DNA of 5,093 bases from Candidatus Aenigmatarchaeota archaeon (GTDB taxonomy: Archaea > Aenigmatarchaeota > Aenigmatarchaeia > CG10238-14 > SCSR01), in contig JASEGN010000060.1 in the NCBI GenBank assembly GCA_030018055.1, forward strand, positions 1 through 5,093, in the 5' to 3' direction. The notes beneath the pieces are model-generated. The model worked only from the letters and a program-made list of their open reading frames with translations. It did not search any database and was not told the DNA's origin. A program made the translations under genes and the position numbers. Shown here in pieces: positions 1 through 4,732 of the stretch (the stretch's first letter is position 1; each line of letters opens with the position of its first letter).

Positions 1-73
1 ATTTCCCAATATTACACTATCTCCACTTAATTACATGATTATGTTAATTAACTCTTTCTAGAGTAGTAATGTA
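1..73. other. AT-rich flank downstream of vapC, no gene recognised
   Basis: This stretch follows the vapC stop codon and runs to the window edge. It contains the short palindrome GTTAATTAAC at about 45-54. On the minus strand a GGAG lies near the edge, but no convincing start codon sits at the right distance behind it. I see no tRNA, no long hairpin and no T-run that would make a good terminator. It may be the upstream region of a gene lying beyond the window, but the sequence here does not show this. Confidence 0.4.
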
Positions 74-478
74 TTATTCAAAACTTCGCTTTACCCATTC
101 TACTTTGTCAAAATGGGTATCATTTGAATAAATCTTTTTGATTCCAAACCGCTTCATTACAGCTAAATAAAGACAATCATTAAAATCGAGTTTATACTTT
201 ACAACAAATTTACTTGCTAACAAAAAATCTTCTAAGATTAAGGAAATGATCTCAAGATTCAAGATAGAACAAATAAGTTTTATTTTCTCTTCAATTTCAC
301 TCTCTCTTCTATGCTTTTCCAGCCACCAGCATATTTCGCCGATATTGATTAAAGAAATAATTGCAGGCTCTTTCCTATCTATTCTAATGAGTATTTTTTT
401 CGCTGTTTTTCCGAATTTTGGATGGGCTTCCATGGCGTAAAGAAATATGTTGGTATCTACAAATGCTTTTTCAACCAT
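74..478 (-). CDS. vapC: VapC-type PIN-domain ribonuclease toxin
   Basis: This gene encodes a 134-residue single-domain PIN protein, the usual length for VapC toxins. VapC toxins are Mg2+/Mn2+-dependent endoribonucleases, often cutting tRNA or rRNA, held inactive by their VapB partner. The acidic metal-binding residues are all visible: D8 in FVDTN near the N-terminus, E48 in NIGEI, D101 in FNDCLYLAV, and D120 with D124 in SNDTHFDKV. The toxin therefore looks catalytically intact. The start is supported by a GGTGG ribosome-binding site at 486-490, 7 nt before the ATG and inside the antitoxin gene. The two genes overlap by 22 bp, so toxin translation is probably coupled to antitoxin translation. 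The RNA target cannot be predicted. A chromosomal PIN domain with a non-toxin role is a less likely alternative, given the adjacent AbrB-type gene. Confidence 0.93.
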   Translation of the reverse strand: MVEKAFVDTNIFLYAMEAHPKFGKTAKKILIRIDRKEPAIISLINIGEICWWLEKHRRESEIEEKIKLICSILNLEIISLILEDFLLASKFVVKYKLDFNDCLYLAVMKRFGIKKIYSNDTHFDKVEWVKRSFE

Positions 479-699
479 TCTCTTGCCACCTTTTTTGGAC
501 TAACCTCTGGTTTCACCTTTACACTTTTCCAAAGCCTTTCTACTGGCCTTTCAATAATTTCCTTAGGCTTAACTACTATCTCTCTATCACGAAGCGTTAC
601 TATGGCTTTGCTACCTGGCTGAATCCCAAGTTTTTTCCTTATTTCCTTAGGAATTACAATTCGTCCTCCTATGGAGATCTTTGTTTCAATTTTTTTCAT
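457..699 (-). CDS. vapB: VapB-type antitoxin, AbrB/SpoVT DNA-binding domain
   Basis: This 80-residue protein has an N-terminal swapped-hairpin AbrB/SpoVT domain (about residues 5-47). The typical pattern is present: SIGGRIVIPKEIRKKLGI, then a PGSKAIV strand and REIVVKP. The C-terminal part (about 48-80, PVERLWKSVKVKPEV and a basic helix) should be the segment that wraps VapC and blocks its active site. Dimers of this fold bind palindromic DNA, so the protein or the VapBC complex probably represses its own promoter. Phased TACCA elements lie just upstream. No ribosome-binding site precedes the ATG; the TATA box is centred about 25 bp upstream, which predicts a leaderless mRNA. Its gene overlaps vapC by 22 bp. 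The family is clear; the symbol is given by family and context. Confidence 0.92.
   Translation of the reverse strand: MKKIETKISIGGRIVIPKEIRKKLGIQPGSKAIVTLRDREIVVKPKEIIERPVERLWKSVKVKPEVSPKKVAREWLKKHL
486..490 (-). promoter_or_regulatory. Ribosome-binding site of vapC inside vapB
   Basis: On the minus strand GGTGG lies 7 nt before the vapC ATG and within the vapB reading frame. It matches the archaeal anti-Shine-Dalgarno sequence (core GGAGGTGA). vapB itself has no such site, so the two genes appear to start translation by different routes: leaderless for the antitoxin, and SD-directed and probably coupled for the toxin. Confidence 0.65.
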
Positions 700-701
700 A
701 T

Positions 702-750
702 AATACCATTATTTTTATGGTATTTAAAATTTACCATTTTAAAAATACCA
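702..750 (-). promoter_or_regulatory. Putative vapBC operator: four phased TACCA/TGGTA elements
   Basis: Read on the plus strand, TACCA occurs at 704-708, 732-736 and 746-750, and its inverse TGGTA at 718-722. The centres (706, 720, 734, 748) are exactly 14 bp apart. The first two elements form a perfect 8-bp inverted repeat (AATACCAT at 702-709, ATGGTATT at 717-724) with a 7-bp spacer. The array covers the TATA box and the expected transcription start, so occupancy would block TBP/TFB or RNA polymerase. AbrB-type antitoxins bind DNA as symmetric dimers, so VapB or VapBC autoregulation is the natural inference. Binding itself is not shown by the sequence. Confidence 0.6.
721..728 (-). promoter_or_regulatory. 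TATA box of the vapBC operon
   Basis: On the minus strand this reads TTTAAATA, an archaeal TATA box, centred about 25 bp upstream of the vapB ATG. Archaeal transcription starts roughly 25 bp downstream of the box, so the mRNA should begin at or next to the start codon. This agrees with the absence of a ribosome-binding site for vapB. The box overlaps the second TACCA/TGGTA element and lies next to the third. Confidence 0.6.
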
Positions 751-770
751 ATAGAAAGTTTATTCTTAGC

Positions 771-784
771 GAAAATTTAGAAAA
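771..784 (-). terminator. Possible T-rich terminator after the metallophosphoesterase gene
   Basis: Directly after the stop codon of the phosphoesterase gene the minus strand reads TTTTCTAAATTTTC. Archaeal terminators are commonly short T-rich tracts in the RNA-like strand without a needed hairpin. The tract is interrupted and the whole region is AT-rich, so this is a weak call. Confidence 0.25.
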
Positions 785-1402
785 TTAAATTTCAACAAAA
801 AACACTTCAACTTTTTTCTCATCAATTTTCAATAACGCTATTGAAGGTTTTATCAAAAATGGCGGTAATGGATTTGTTGGGCTACCTGGATTAATGAAAA
901 TTCTACCTTCATCCTCCATTAAAAACTGTCTATGTGTATGACCAAATACAAGGATATCAAAATTGTTTTCTCTTGCAATTCTCTTCATCTTTTCAGTTCC
1001 AAAAATCCCAGCGTCATGCACAACACCTATTTTTCTTCCAAGTATCTCCACATAATTTATTTCTGGCAGCTCGCTTCTAACCTCTCCAAAATCCATATTT
1101 CCATGAACACCAATTACAGGTGCTCTTTTTTCAAGTTCTCTCAAAACATCAATGCTAACAAAATCTCCAGCATGAATTATCAAATCGACCTTTCTAAATA
1201 TTTCAAATACTTTAGGTGGAATGTCTTTTGTCCTACTTGGCATATGAGTATCTGAAATTAACCCAATCCATTTTTCACCAGCTTTCTTTTCAAATTCTAC
1301 TTCTTTGACAAACTCTATGTTGGACTTAACTACCGTAAATAGCATGCCAACCACCAGTAGTACAATAAGTATGATACCAAATAACTTTATGCCAACTTTC
1401 AT
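785..1402 (-). CDS. Membrane-anchored YfcE/MJ0936-type metallophosphoesterase
   Basis: The 205-residue product joins an N-terminal hydrophobic segment (about residues 7-25, LFGIILIVLLVVGMLFTVV) to a calcineurin-like phosphoesterase domain (about 45-205). The dinuclear metal motifs of the MJ0936/YfcE phosphodiesterase subfamily are complete: D51 and H53 in GLISDTH, D80 in HAGD, N102 in GVHGNMD, H129 in GVVHD, and H155/H157 in GHTH. It should hydrolyse phosphodiester or phosphomonoester bonds; the substrate is unknown. Usual members are soluble proteins of about 160-180 residues, and the extra length here is the anchor plus a linker (26-44). Positive charges before the segment (K2, K6) favour N-in, catalytic domain outside, but K26 follows it, so topology is uncertain. 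The next internal Met (M54) lies after the first metal motif, so the long start is needed. The gene begins 14 nt after the preceding nucleotidyltransferase stop, probably in the same operon; no clear ribosome-binding site is seen. Confidence 0.88.
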   Translation of the reverse strand: MKVGIKLFGIILIVLLVVGMLFTVVKSNIEFVKEVEFEKKAGEKWIGLISDTHMPSRTKDIPPKVFEIFRKVDLIIHAGDFVSIDVLRELEKRAPVIGVHGNMDFGEVRSELPEINYVEILGRKIGVVHDAGIFGTEKMKRIARENNFDILVFGHTHRQFLMEDEGRIFINPGSPTNPLPPFLIKPSIALLKIDEKKVEVFFVEI

Positions 1403-1416
1403 TCTTAATTAAAATT

Positions 1417-1809
1417 TCAGTGTTTAGTAAAAGATATCGGCATGAGCTTTTTTGTTTTGTAACTAGAATATCTCTTTATCCTTACAATCTTTACTTTCAT
1501 TTCTTTCAATTTCCTACTCATATTCCTTGACAATGTTTGATCATATCCGAGAGCTACTATGTTTGGCTTCTCCTTTCTCACAACCTTAAGCATATCTCTT
1601 TTATCACCTATAACAACTTTATCAGCGAGCTTAGTTTTTTCCATATTCTTTTTCCTTTGCTTTGCTGGGATTGCATATGGTTTTTTATTGTTTGCATCAT
1701 GCGCAAGCACAACAACAAGATAATCACCAAGTTTTCTTGCTTCCTTCAAAAAATATATATGGCCTTCGTGAATTTTATTAAAGCAACCACCAACAAGTAC
1801 CTTTTGCAT
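1417..1809 (-). CDS. Small HxGH nucleotidyltransferase (cytidylyltransferase / FAD synthase-like)
   Basis: This 130-residue protein is a single-domain Rossmann-type nucleotidyltransferase. The HxGH signature is H14-E-G-H17, followed by IYFLKEARKLGDYLVVVLAHD, typical of the glycerol-3-phosphate cytidylyltransferase and archaeal FAD synthase (RibL) group. ALGYDQ (86-91) matches the later nucleotide-binding segment of that group. The C-terminal RYSSYKTKK (113-121) stands where the group has its second signature (RTxGISTT or a Ser-rich version), in altered form. The usual GTFD before HxGH is here GCFN, and the C-terminal cysteines expected in RibL are absent (C9 is the only Cys). FAD synthase, glycerol- or inositol-phosphate cytidylyltransferase, or another CTP/ATP transferase are all possible. 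The ATG at 1809 is supported by AGGTG 6 nt upstream. It is first in a probable two-gene unit with the membrane phosphoesterase. Confidence 0.82.
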   Translation of the reverse strand: MQKVLVGGCFNKIHEGHIYFLKEARKLGDYLVVVLAHDANNKKPYAIPAKQRKKNMEKTKLADKVVIGDKRDMLKVVRKEKPNIVALGYDQTLSRNMSRKLKEMKVKIVRIKRYSSYKTKKLMPISFTKH

Positions 1810-1815
1810 GTTCTA

Positions 1816-1820
1816 CACCT
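1816..1820 (-). promoter_or_regulatory. Ribosome-binding site of the small nucleotidyltransferase gene
   Basis: AGGTG on the minus strand lies 6 nt before the ATG at 1809. It fits the archaeal anti-SD core and decides in favour of this start over two out-of-frame ATGs further upstream (at 1835-1837 and 1825-1827), neither of which has such a site. Confidence 0.6.
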
Positions 1821-1837
1821 TTTACATCGCTTGGCAT

Positions 1838-1863
1838 AGGAAGGAAGAAAGAGAAAATTAAAG
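1838..1863 (-). terminator. Polypyrimidine tract, possible terminator for the GlmU transcript
   Basis: On the minus strand about 25 nt of almost pure pyrimidine (TTTAATTTTCTC then TTTCTTCCTTCC) follow the glmU stop codon by about 20 nt. T-rich tracts terminate archaeal transcription, so this may end the pathway operon. It also spans the predicted start site of the next unit (about 1849), so it could instead be an initiator or leader sequence. No hairpin accompanies it. Confidence 0.3.
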
Positions 1864-1870
1864 CTTGACG

Positions 1871-1878
1871 TATATAAA
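1871..1878 (-). promoter_or_regulatory. TATA box for the nucleotidyltransferase-phosphoesterase unit
   Basis: The minus strand reads TTTATATA, a near-ideal archaeal TATA box, starting 1 nt after the TGA stop of the GlmU-like gene. The purine-rich lysine codons at the end of that gene occupy the BRE position. Transcription should start near 1849, giving a leader of about 40 nt with the AGGTG site. This box separates the downstream pair from the UDP-GlcNAc genes, although read-through remains possible. Confidence 0.65.
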
Positions 1879-1879
1879 G

Positions 1880-3217
1880 TCATTTTTTCTCGCGCTTTAT
1901 TAACCTTTCCATTAATTCACGCTTTTTCTCAGGAGAAATAGTTATTTTATTCTCCCTTATAACATAACTTTTTTTATTCATGAATATTATCTTATTTGGT
2001 TCAAGGTCTTCTTGTAAACAAACTCCTGGTCCAACTATGGAATTGGGACCAATCTTTACTCCAGGCATGATAGAAGAATTAATTCCCATTTGACACCCAT
2101 CAGCTATCATAGCACCAAGCTTATCTCTACCAGAATCCACTAATTTACCATCTATTTTTACTTTTATGGGCTTTCCATCAAATCTAAAGTTTGCTGTTGT
2201 TGCACCCGAGCCAAAAGAACAACAATCTAAAATAATTGAATCTCCAATGTAGTTTTTGTGAAACCAACAATTATCACCAATTAGAGAATTTTTAATTTCA
2301 CTCGAAAAACCTACCACACAATTATCGCCGATAGAAGAATAATTCCAAATCAAACTATTGTTTCCAATCAAGCTGTTTGAACCAATATAACATGGTCCTC
2401 TTATGCAAGTATTTTCCAAAACTTTACTACCATCTTTTATCCAAACTTTTCCTTCGATTTGAGCTTTTTCAGAAACACTCACATTATCTTCAATTGTTTG
2501 TTTTTTTATCATTTTGTTCATCAAGTATTCATTTATGGTAAAAAGATCCCAAGGATACTTGTAAGCTGAGAAAAAACCATCATAACTCACAGCTCTCACA
2601 ACATTTCCATCCAAAATAAACTTTTGAATTGCATCCTCATATTGATGGTCAGAAATAGGAACTTTTTTATAGTAATCAAAAATTTTTCTTGTCATTATAT
2701 ACACCCCTATAACAGCGAGGTTGCTAGGTTCCTTACCTTTCTCAGGCTTTTCAACAAACCTTGTAACTCTATCATCTTCTATTTTTATTATACCAAATTT
2801 CCATGTCTCTATTACAGGCTTACAGGAAAGGATTATTTCAGCATCGCTCTTTTCAAATTTTTTCATCATATCCTTTATCAAAAAACTTTCAAAAATATCA
2901 TCAGCATTAACAACAAAAAAATTATTCTCTACTAAATCCTTTGTAGTTTCTAGTGCATTTGCCATTCCCAGAGCTTCTTTTTGATAAGTATATTGAATGT
3001 TAAATCCAAATTTGCTACCATCTTCAAAAAAATTTCTAATTTGTTCTCCCTGATGGCCAGTTACGATAATGAAATCTTTTAAACCAGCTTCCCCCATAGT
3101 TTCCATAACATATTGAATCAAAGGTTTTCCTAAAATCCTAAACATGGGTTTAGGTTTATTCACAGCTAATGGAAAAACTCTTTTTCCTGCCCCTCCAGCG
3201 AGAATAACTACTTGCAT
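1880..3217 (-). CDS. glmU: Bifunctional sugar-1-phosphate nucleotidylyltransferase / amino-sugar-1-phosphate acetyltransferase (archaeal GlmU-like)
   Basis: With the start at 3217 the protein has 445 residues. The N-terminal nucleotidyltransferase domain (about 1-235) has the signature LAGGAGKR (6-13), PKP (22-24), Q79 with LG (83-84), metal-binding D106 in NADD, FVEKP (154-158), and D224 in PWDL. The C-terminal part (about 240-410) is a left-handed beta-helix of hexapeptide repeats (YIGSNS, LIGNNS, SIGDNC, LIGDNC, KIGPNS). It contains H320-K-N-Y323, N343 in TTANFRFD, K349 and K352. From memory, these are equivalent to the acetyltransferase residues H308, Y311, N331, K337 and K340 of Sulfolobus tokodaii ST0452, all offset by 12. 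It should acetylate GlcN-1-P and couple GlcNAc-1-P to UTP. An upstream in-frame ATG at 3232 adds MLWGK and overlaps the mutase gene; I prefer 3217 because the family begins at MxxVILAGG and this start lies 1 nt after the mutase stop. A glucose-1-P thymidylyl- or uridylyltransferase role is possible in addition. Confidence 0.9.
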   Translation of the reverse strand: MQVVILAGGAGKRVFPLAVNKPKPMFRILGKPLIQYVMETMGEAGLKDFIIVTGHQGEQIRNFFEDGSKFGFNIQYTYQKEALGMANALETTKDLVENNFFVVNADDIFESFLIKDMMKKFEKSDAEIILSCKPVIETWKFGIIKIEDDRVTRFVEKPEKGKEPSNLAVIGVYIMTRKIFDYYKKVPISDHQYEDAIQKFILDGNVVRAVSYDGFFSAYKYPWDLFTINEYLMNKMIKKQTIEDNVSVSEKAQIEGKVWIKDGSKVLENTCIRGPCYIGSNSLIGNNSLIWNYSSIGDNCVVGFSSEIKNSLIGDNCWFHKNYIGDSIILDCCSFGSGATTANFRFDGKPIKVKIDGKLVDSGRDKLGAMIADGCQMGINSSIMPGVKIGPNSIVGPGVCLQEDLEPNKIIFMNKKSYVIRENKITISPEKKRELMERLIKREKK

Positions 3218-3218
3218 T

Positions 3219-4574
3219 TTACCCCATAGCATTTTCTAATTCTTTTTGCGCATAGTCGCATAATTCTTTAAATTTTTCCTTACTTCTTGCTTCAACATAA
3301 ACTTTTATTTGAGGCTGAGTGTTAGAAGCTCTCCAGAGTATCCACCCATCTTTGAAAAATAGCTTAACACCATCCAGCTCTGATAATCTTAAGCCTTCTT
3401 TTAAAAACTTCTGCTTCAACTTTTCTATCACACCAAACTTTTTCTCATCTGGGCAACTAAAGTTCCAATCAAATTTGTTAAAGTATTTTGGAACTTCATC
3501 GATAAGCTCAGAAAGCTTTTTCTCTTGTTTCGATAATATCTCAGCCATCTTCAGCCCAGCAAAGATACCATCATCAAAGCAAAAAACTTCCGAGAAATAG
3601 AGATGGTTGCTATATTCGCCTCCAAAAATAGCATTTTCCTTAAGCATCTTATCTTTAATAAAAACATGCCCTACTTTTGTTATTATTGGAATTCCGTTAG
3701 CAGCATGAATAAACTCTTTGACCACATCAGAACAGCAAATATCAAAAACGACTTTCGAATTTGGATATTTTTTAAGATATTCTCCTGCAAACAAAATTAT
3801 CATCGTGCTACCAGAAGTAATTATTCTACCTCTATCATCCACAAAAATAATTCTGTCTCCATCCCCATCAAACCCAGCACCGAAATCAGCTTTCTGTTTT
3901 ACTACTTCTTTGCTTAACTCCTGTAAAGTTTCTTCATTTGGCTCAGGAAGGTGAGCTGGAAATCTTCCGTCTACCTTTTCATTTAAAACTATTACTTCGC
4001 ATCCTAGCTTTCTAAACAACTGAGGGGCTATCAGACCTGCGACTCCATTTGCTGTGTCAAGTACGACCCTTAATTTTCTCTTAACATCGATTTTACTTAA
4101 AACAAATTTCGAATAATCTTTAAAAATTTCATAAGTCTCAACTTTTCCTTTTTGGGGAGATTCAAAAAGATTATTTGCTAAAACATTTTCCCTAATTTTT
4201 TCCATTCCACTTCCTTCGAAAATGAACTGACCATTTTCTCTTACTAGTTTTAAACCATTCCAATCTGGAGGATTATGACTCGCAGTTATCATTACTCCCG
4301 CTTGAGCACGTAGACTAATACTTGCAAAATAAAGCAGAGGAGTAGGGACCATTCCTACGTCAATTACATCATTTCCACTTGCAATAATTCCCTTAACAAC
4401 AGAATCTTTTAATGTATCTCCACTTAACCTTCCATCTCTCCCAACAACAATTCTTTCTCTCTCTCCAACAAAATTCCCAAGAGCCTTTGCAATTTTTTTA
4501 ACTGCCTCAGGAGTTAAATCTTTGTCATATACTCCACGAATGTCATAAGCTCTAAAAATATGTGCAGATATCAT
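3219..4574 (-). CDS. glmM: Phosphohexomutase, probable phosphoglucosamine mutase (PMM/PGM/GlmM family)
   Basis: This 451-residue enzyme has the four-domain layout and usual length of alpha-D-phosphohexomutases. Visible sites are FRAYDIRG (7-14), GRDGR (45-49), the phosphoserine loop TASHNP with S99, the Mg2+ site DGDGDR (D236, D238, D240), the sugar loop GGEYSNH (318-324) and the phosphate loop RASNTQP (415-421). It moves phosphate between C6 and C1 of a hexose; between a glmS-like and a glmU-like gene the likely substrate is GlcN-6-P, and the symbol rests on that context. The sequence itself resembles PMM/PGM as much as bacterial GlmM, since the phosphate loop has SNT where bacterial GlmM has SGT. 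N323 replaces the common Gly of GExSGH, and Q420 the common Glu. The gene starts 2 nt after a 19-codon ORF; GTGA about 7 nt upstream may serve as its ribosome-binding site. The frame stays open upstream to 4638, but without a better start. Activity on mannose- or glucose-phosphates is possible too. Confidence 0.9.
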   Translation of the reverse strand: MISAHIFRAYDIRGVYDKDLTPEAVKKIAKALGNFVGERERIVVGRDGRLSGDTLKDSVVKGIIASGNDVIDVGMVPTPLLYFASISLRAQAGVMITASHNPPDWNGLKLVRENGQFIFEGSGMEKIRENVLANNLFESPQKGKVETYEIFKDYSKFVLSKIDVKRKLRVVLDTANGVAGLIAPQLFRKLGCEVIVLNEKVDGRFPAHLPEPNEETLQELSKEVVKQKADFGAGFDGDGDRIIFVDDRGRIITSGSTMIILFAGEYLKKYPNSKVVFDICCSDVVKEFIHAANGIPIITKVGHVFIKDKMLKENAIFGGEYSNHLYFSEVFCFDDGIFAGLKMAEILSKQEKKLSELIDEVPKYFNKFDWNFSCPDEKKFGVIEKLKQKFLKEGLRLSELDGVKLFFKDGWILWRASNTQPQIKVYVEARSKEKFKELCDYAQKELENAMG

Positions 4575-4576
4575 TT

Positions 4577-4636
4577 TTACTTCACAGTCACACTTTTCCT
4601 CATGTGAGCTAGGGAATTCGAATAAAACCTGCCCAT
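4577..4636 (-). CDS. Putative 19-residue leader peptide or small protein before the mutase gene
   Basis: A short ORF encodes MGRFYSNSLAHMRKSVTVK and ends with TAA 2 nt before the mutase ATG, in a different frame. It is preceded by GGAGAGGT (4643-4650), the best ribosome-binding site in the window, 6 nt before its ATG. An archaeal TATA box at 4671-4680 would place the transcript start near 4650, so this would be the first ORF of the mRNA. The spacing implies translational coupling to the mutase. The peptide is basic with no membrane segment or known motif. Its last six residues (KSVTVK) resemble the usual C-terminus of GlmS, whose gene ends about 100 nt upstream, so it may alternatively be a remnant of glmS sequence. 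I do not recognise a family. Support is from signals only, not homology. Confidence 0.5.
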   Translation of the reverse strand: MGRFYSNSLAHMRKSVTVK

Positions 4637-4642
4637 TTTATT

Positions 4643-4650
4643 ACCTCTCC
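4643..4650 (-). promoter_or_regulatory. Strong ribosome-binding site ahead of the 19-codon ORF
   Basis: GGAGAGGT on the minus strand lies 6 nt before the ATG at 4636. It is stronger than the signal directly before the mutase, so ribosomes would probably load here first. This is the main reason to take the small ORF seriously. Confidence 0.6.
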
Positions 4651-4670
4651 ATACTGTGTTTTCGAACTTC

Positions 4671-4680
4671 ATATTTTAAA
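4671..4680 (-). promoter_or_regulatory. TATA box upstream of the 19-codon ORF and mutase gene
   Basis: TTTAAAATAT on the minus strand is an archaeal TATA-like element centred about 40 bp before the small ORF. The expected start, about 25 bp downstream, falls at roughly 4650, immediately at the ribosome-binding site. The mutase and GlmU genes may therefore be transcribed separately from glmS as well as by read-through. The surrounding gap is very AT-rich, so other boxes (for example near 4691-4700) cannot be excluded. Confidence 0.45.
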
Positions 4681-4682
4681 TC

Positions 4683-4703
4683 ATAGTAATTATAGTTTAT
4701 AGT
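4683..4703. repeat. Three short ATAGT repeats just upstream of the TATA box
   Basis: On the plus strand ATAGT occurs at 4683-4687, 4692-4696 and 4699-4703; the outer copies extend to ATAGTAAT. Relative to the minus-strand promoter they lie immediately upstream of the TATA box, where archaeal activators usually bind. The sequence is low in complexity and chance is a fair explanation. Confidence 0.25.
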
Positions 4704-4732
4704 AATACAAATGTAAATATTTTGTGGTACGT

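Noticed and set aside
418..780. A 120-codon plus-strand ORF across vapB and its promoter
   Set aside because: It is the antisense shadow of vapB/vapC. The predicted protein is rich in aromatic residues with no motif, while the minus strand shows clear AbrB and PIN domains.
932..1255. Plus-strand ORF opposite the metallophosphoesterase gene
   Set aside because: No ribosome-binding site or recognisable domain; the opposite strand carries all phosphoesterase metal motifs.
1778..1837. A 19-codon out-of-frame uORF (ATG at 1837) and an ATG-TAA minimal ORF (ATG at 1827) ahead of the nucleotidyltransferase gene
   Set aside because: Neither has a ribosome-binding site; the pyrimidine-rich sequence before the first cannot pair with the anti-SD, and the AGGTG further on serves the real start at 1809.
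3218..3232. Longer GlmU start at 3232 adding MLWGK
   Set aside because: It overlaps the mutase gene, and the family N-terminus starts directly at the strand leading into LAGGAGKR; the ATG at 3217 lies 1 nt after the mutase stop. The long form is not excluded.
4588..4607. Inverted repeat TCACA/TGTGA inside the 19-codon ORF as a regulatory hairpin
   Set aside because: The stem is only 5 bp with a 10-nt loop, too weak to support a call by itself.
4637..4732. A glmS-type ribozyme or riboswitch between glmS and the mutase
   Set aside because: The gap is under 100 nt, very AT-rich, lies downstream of glmS rather than before it, and shows no pseudoknot-like or stable hairpin structure.
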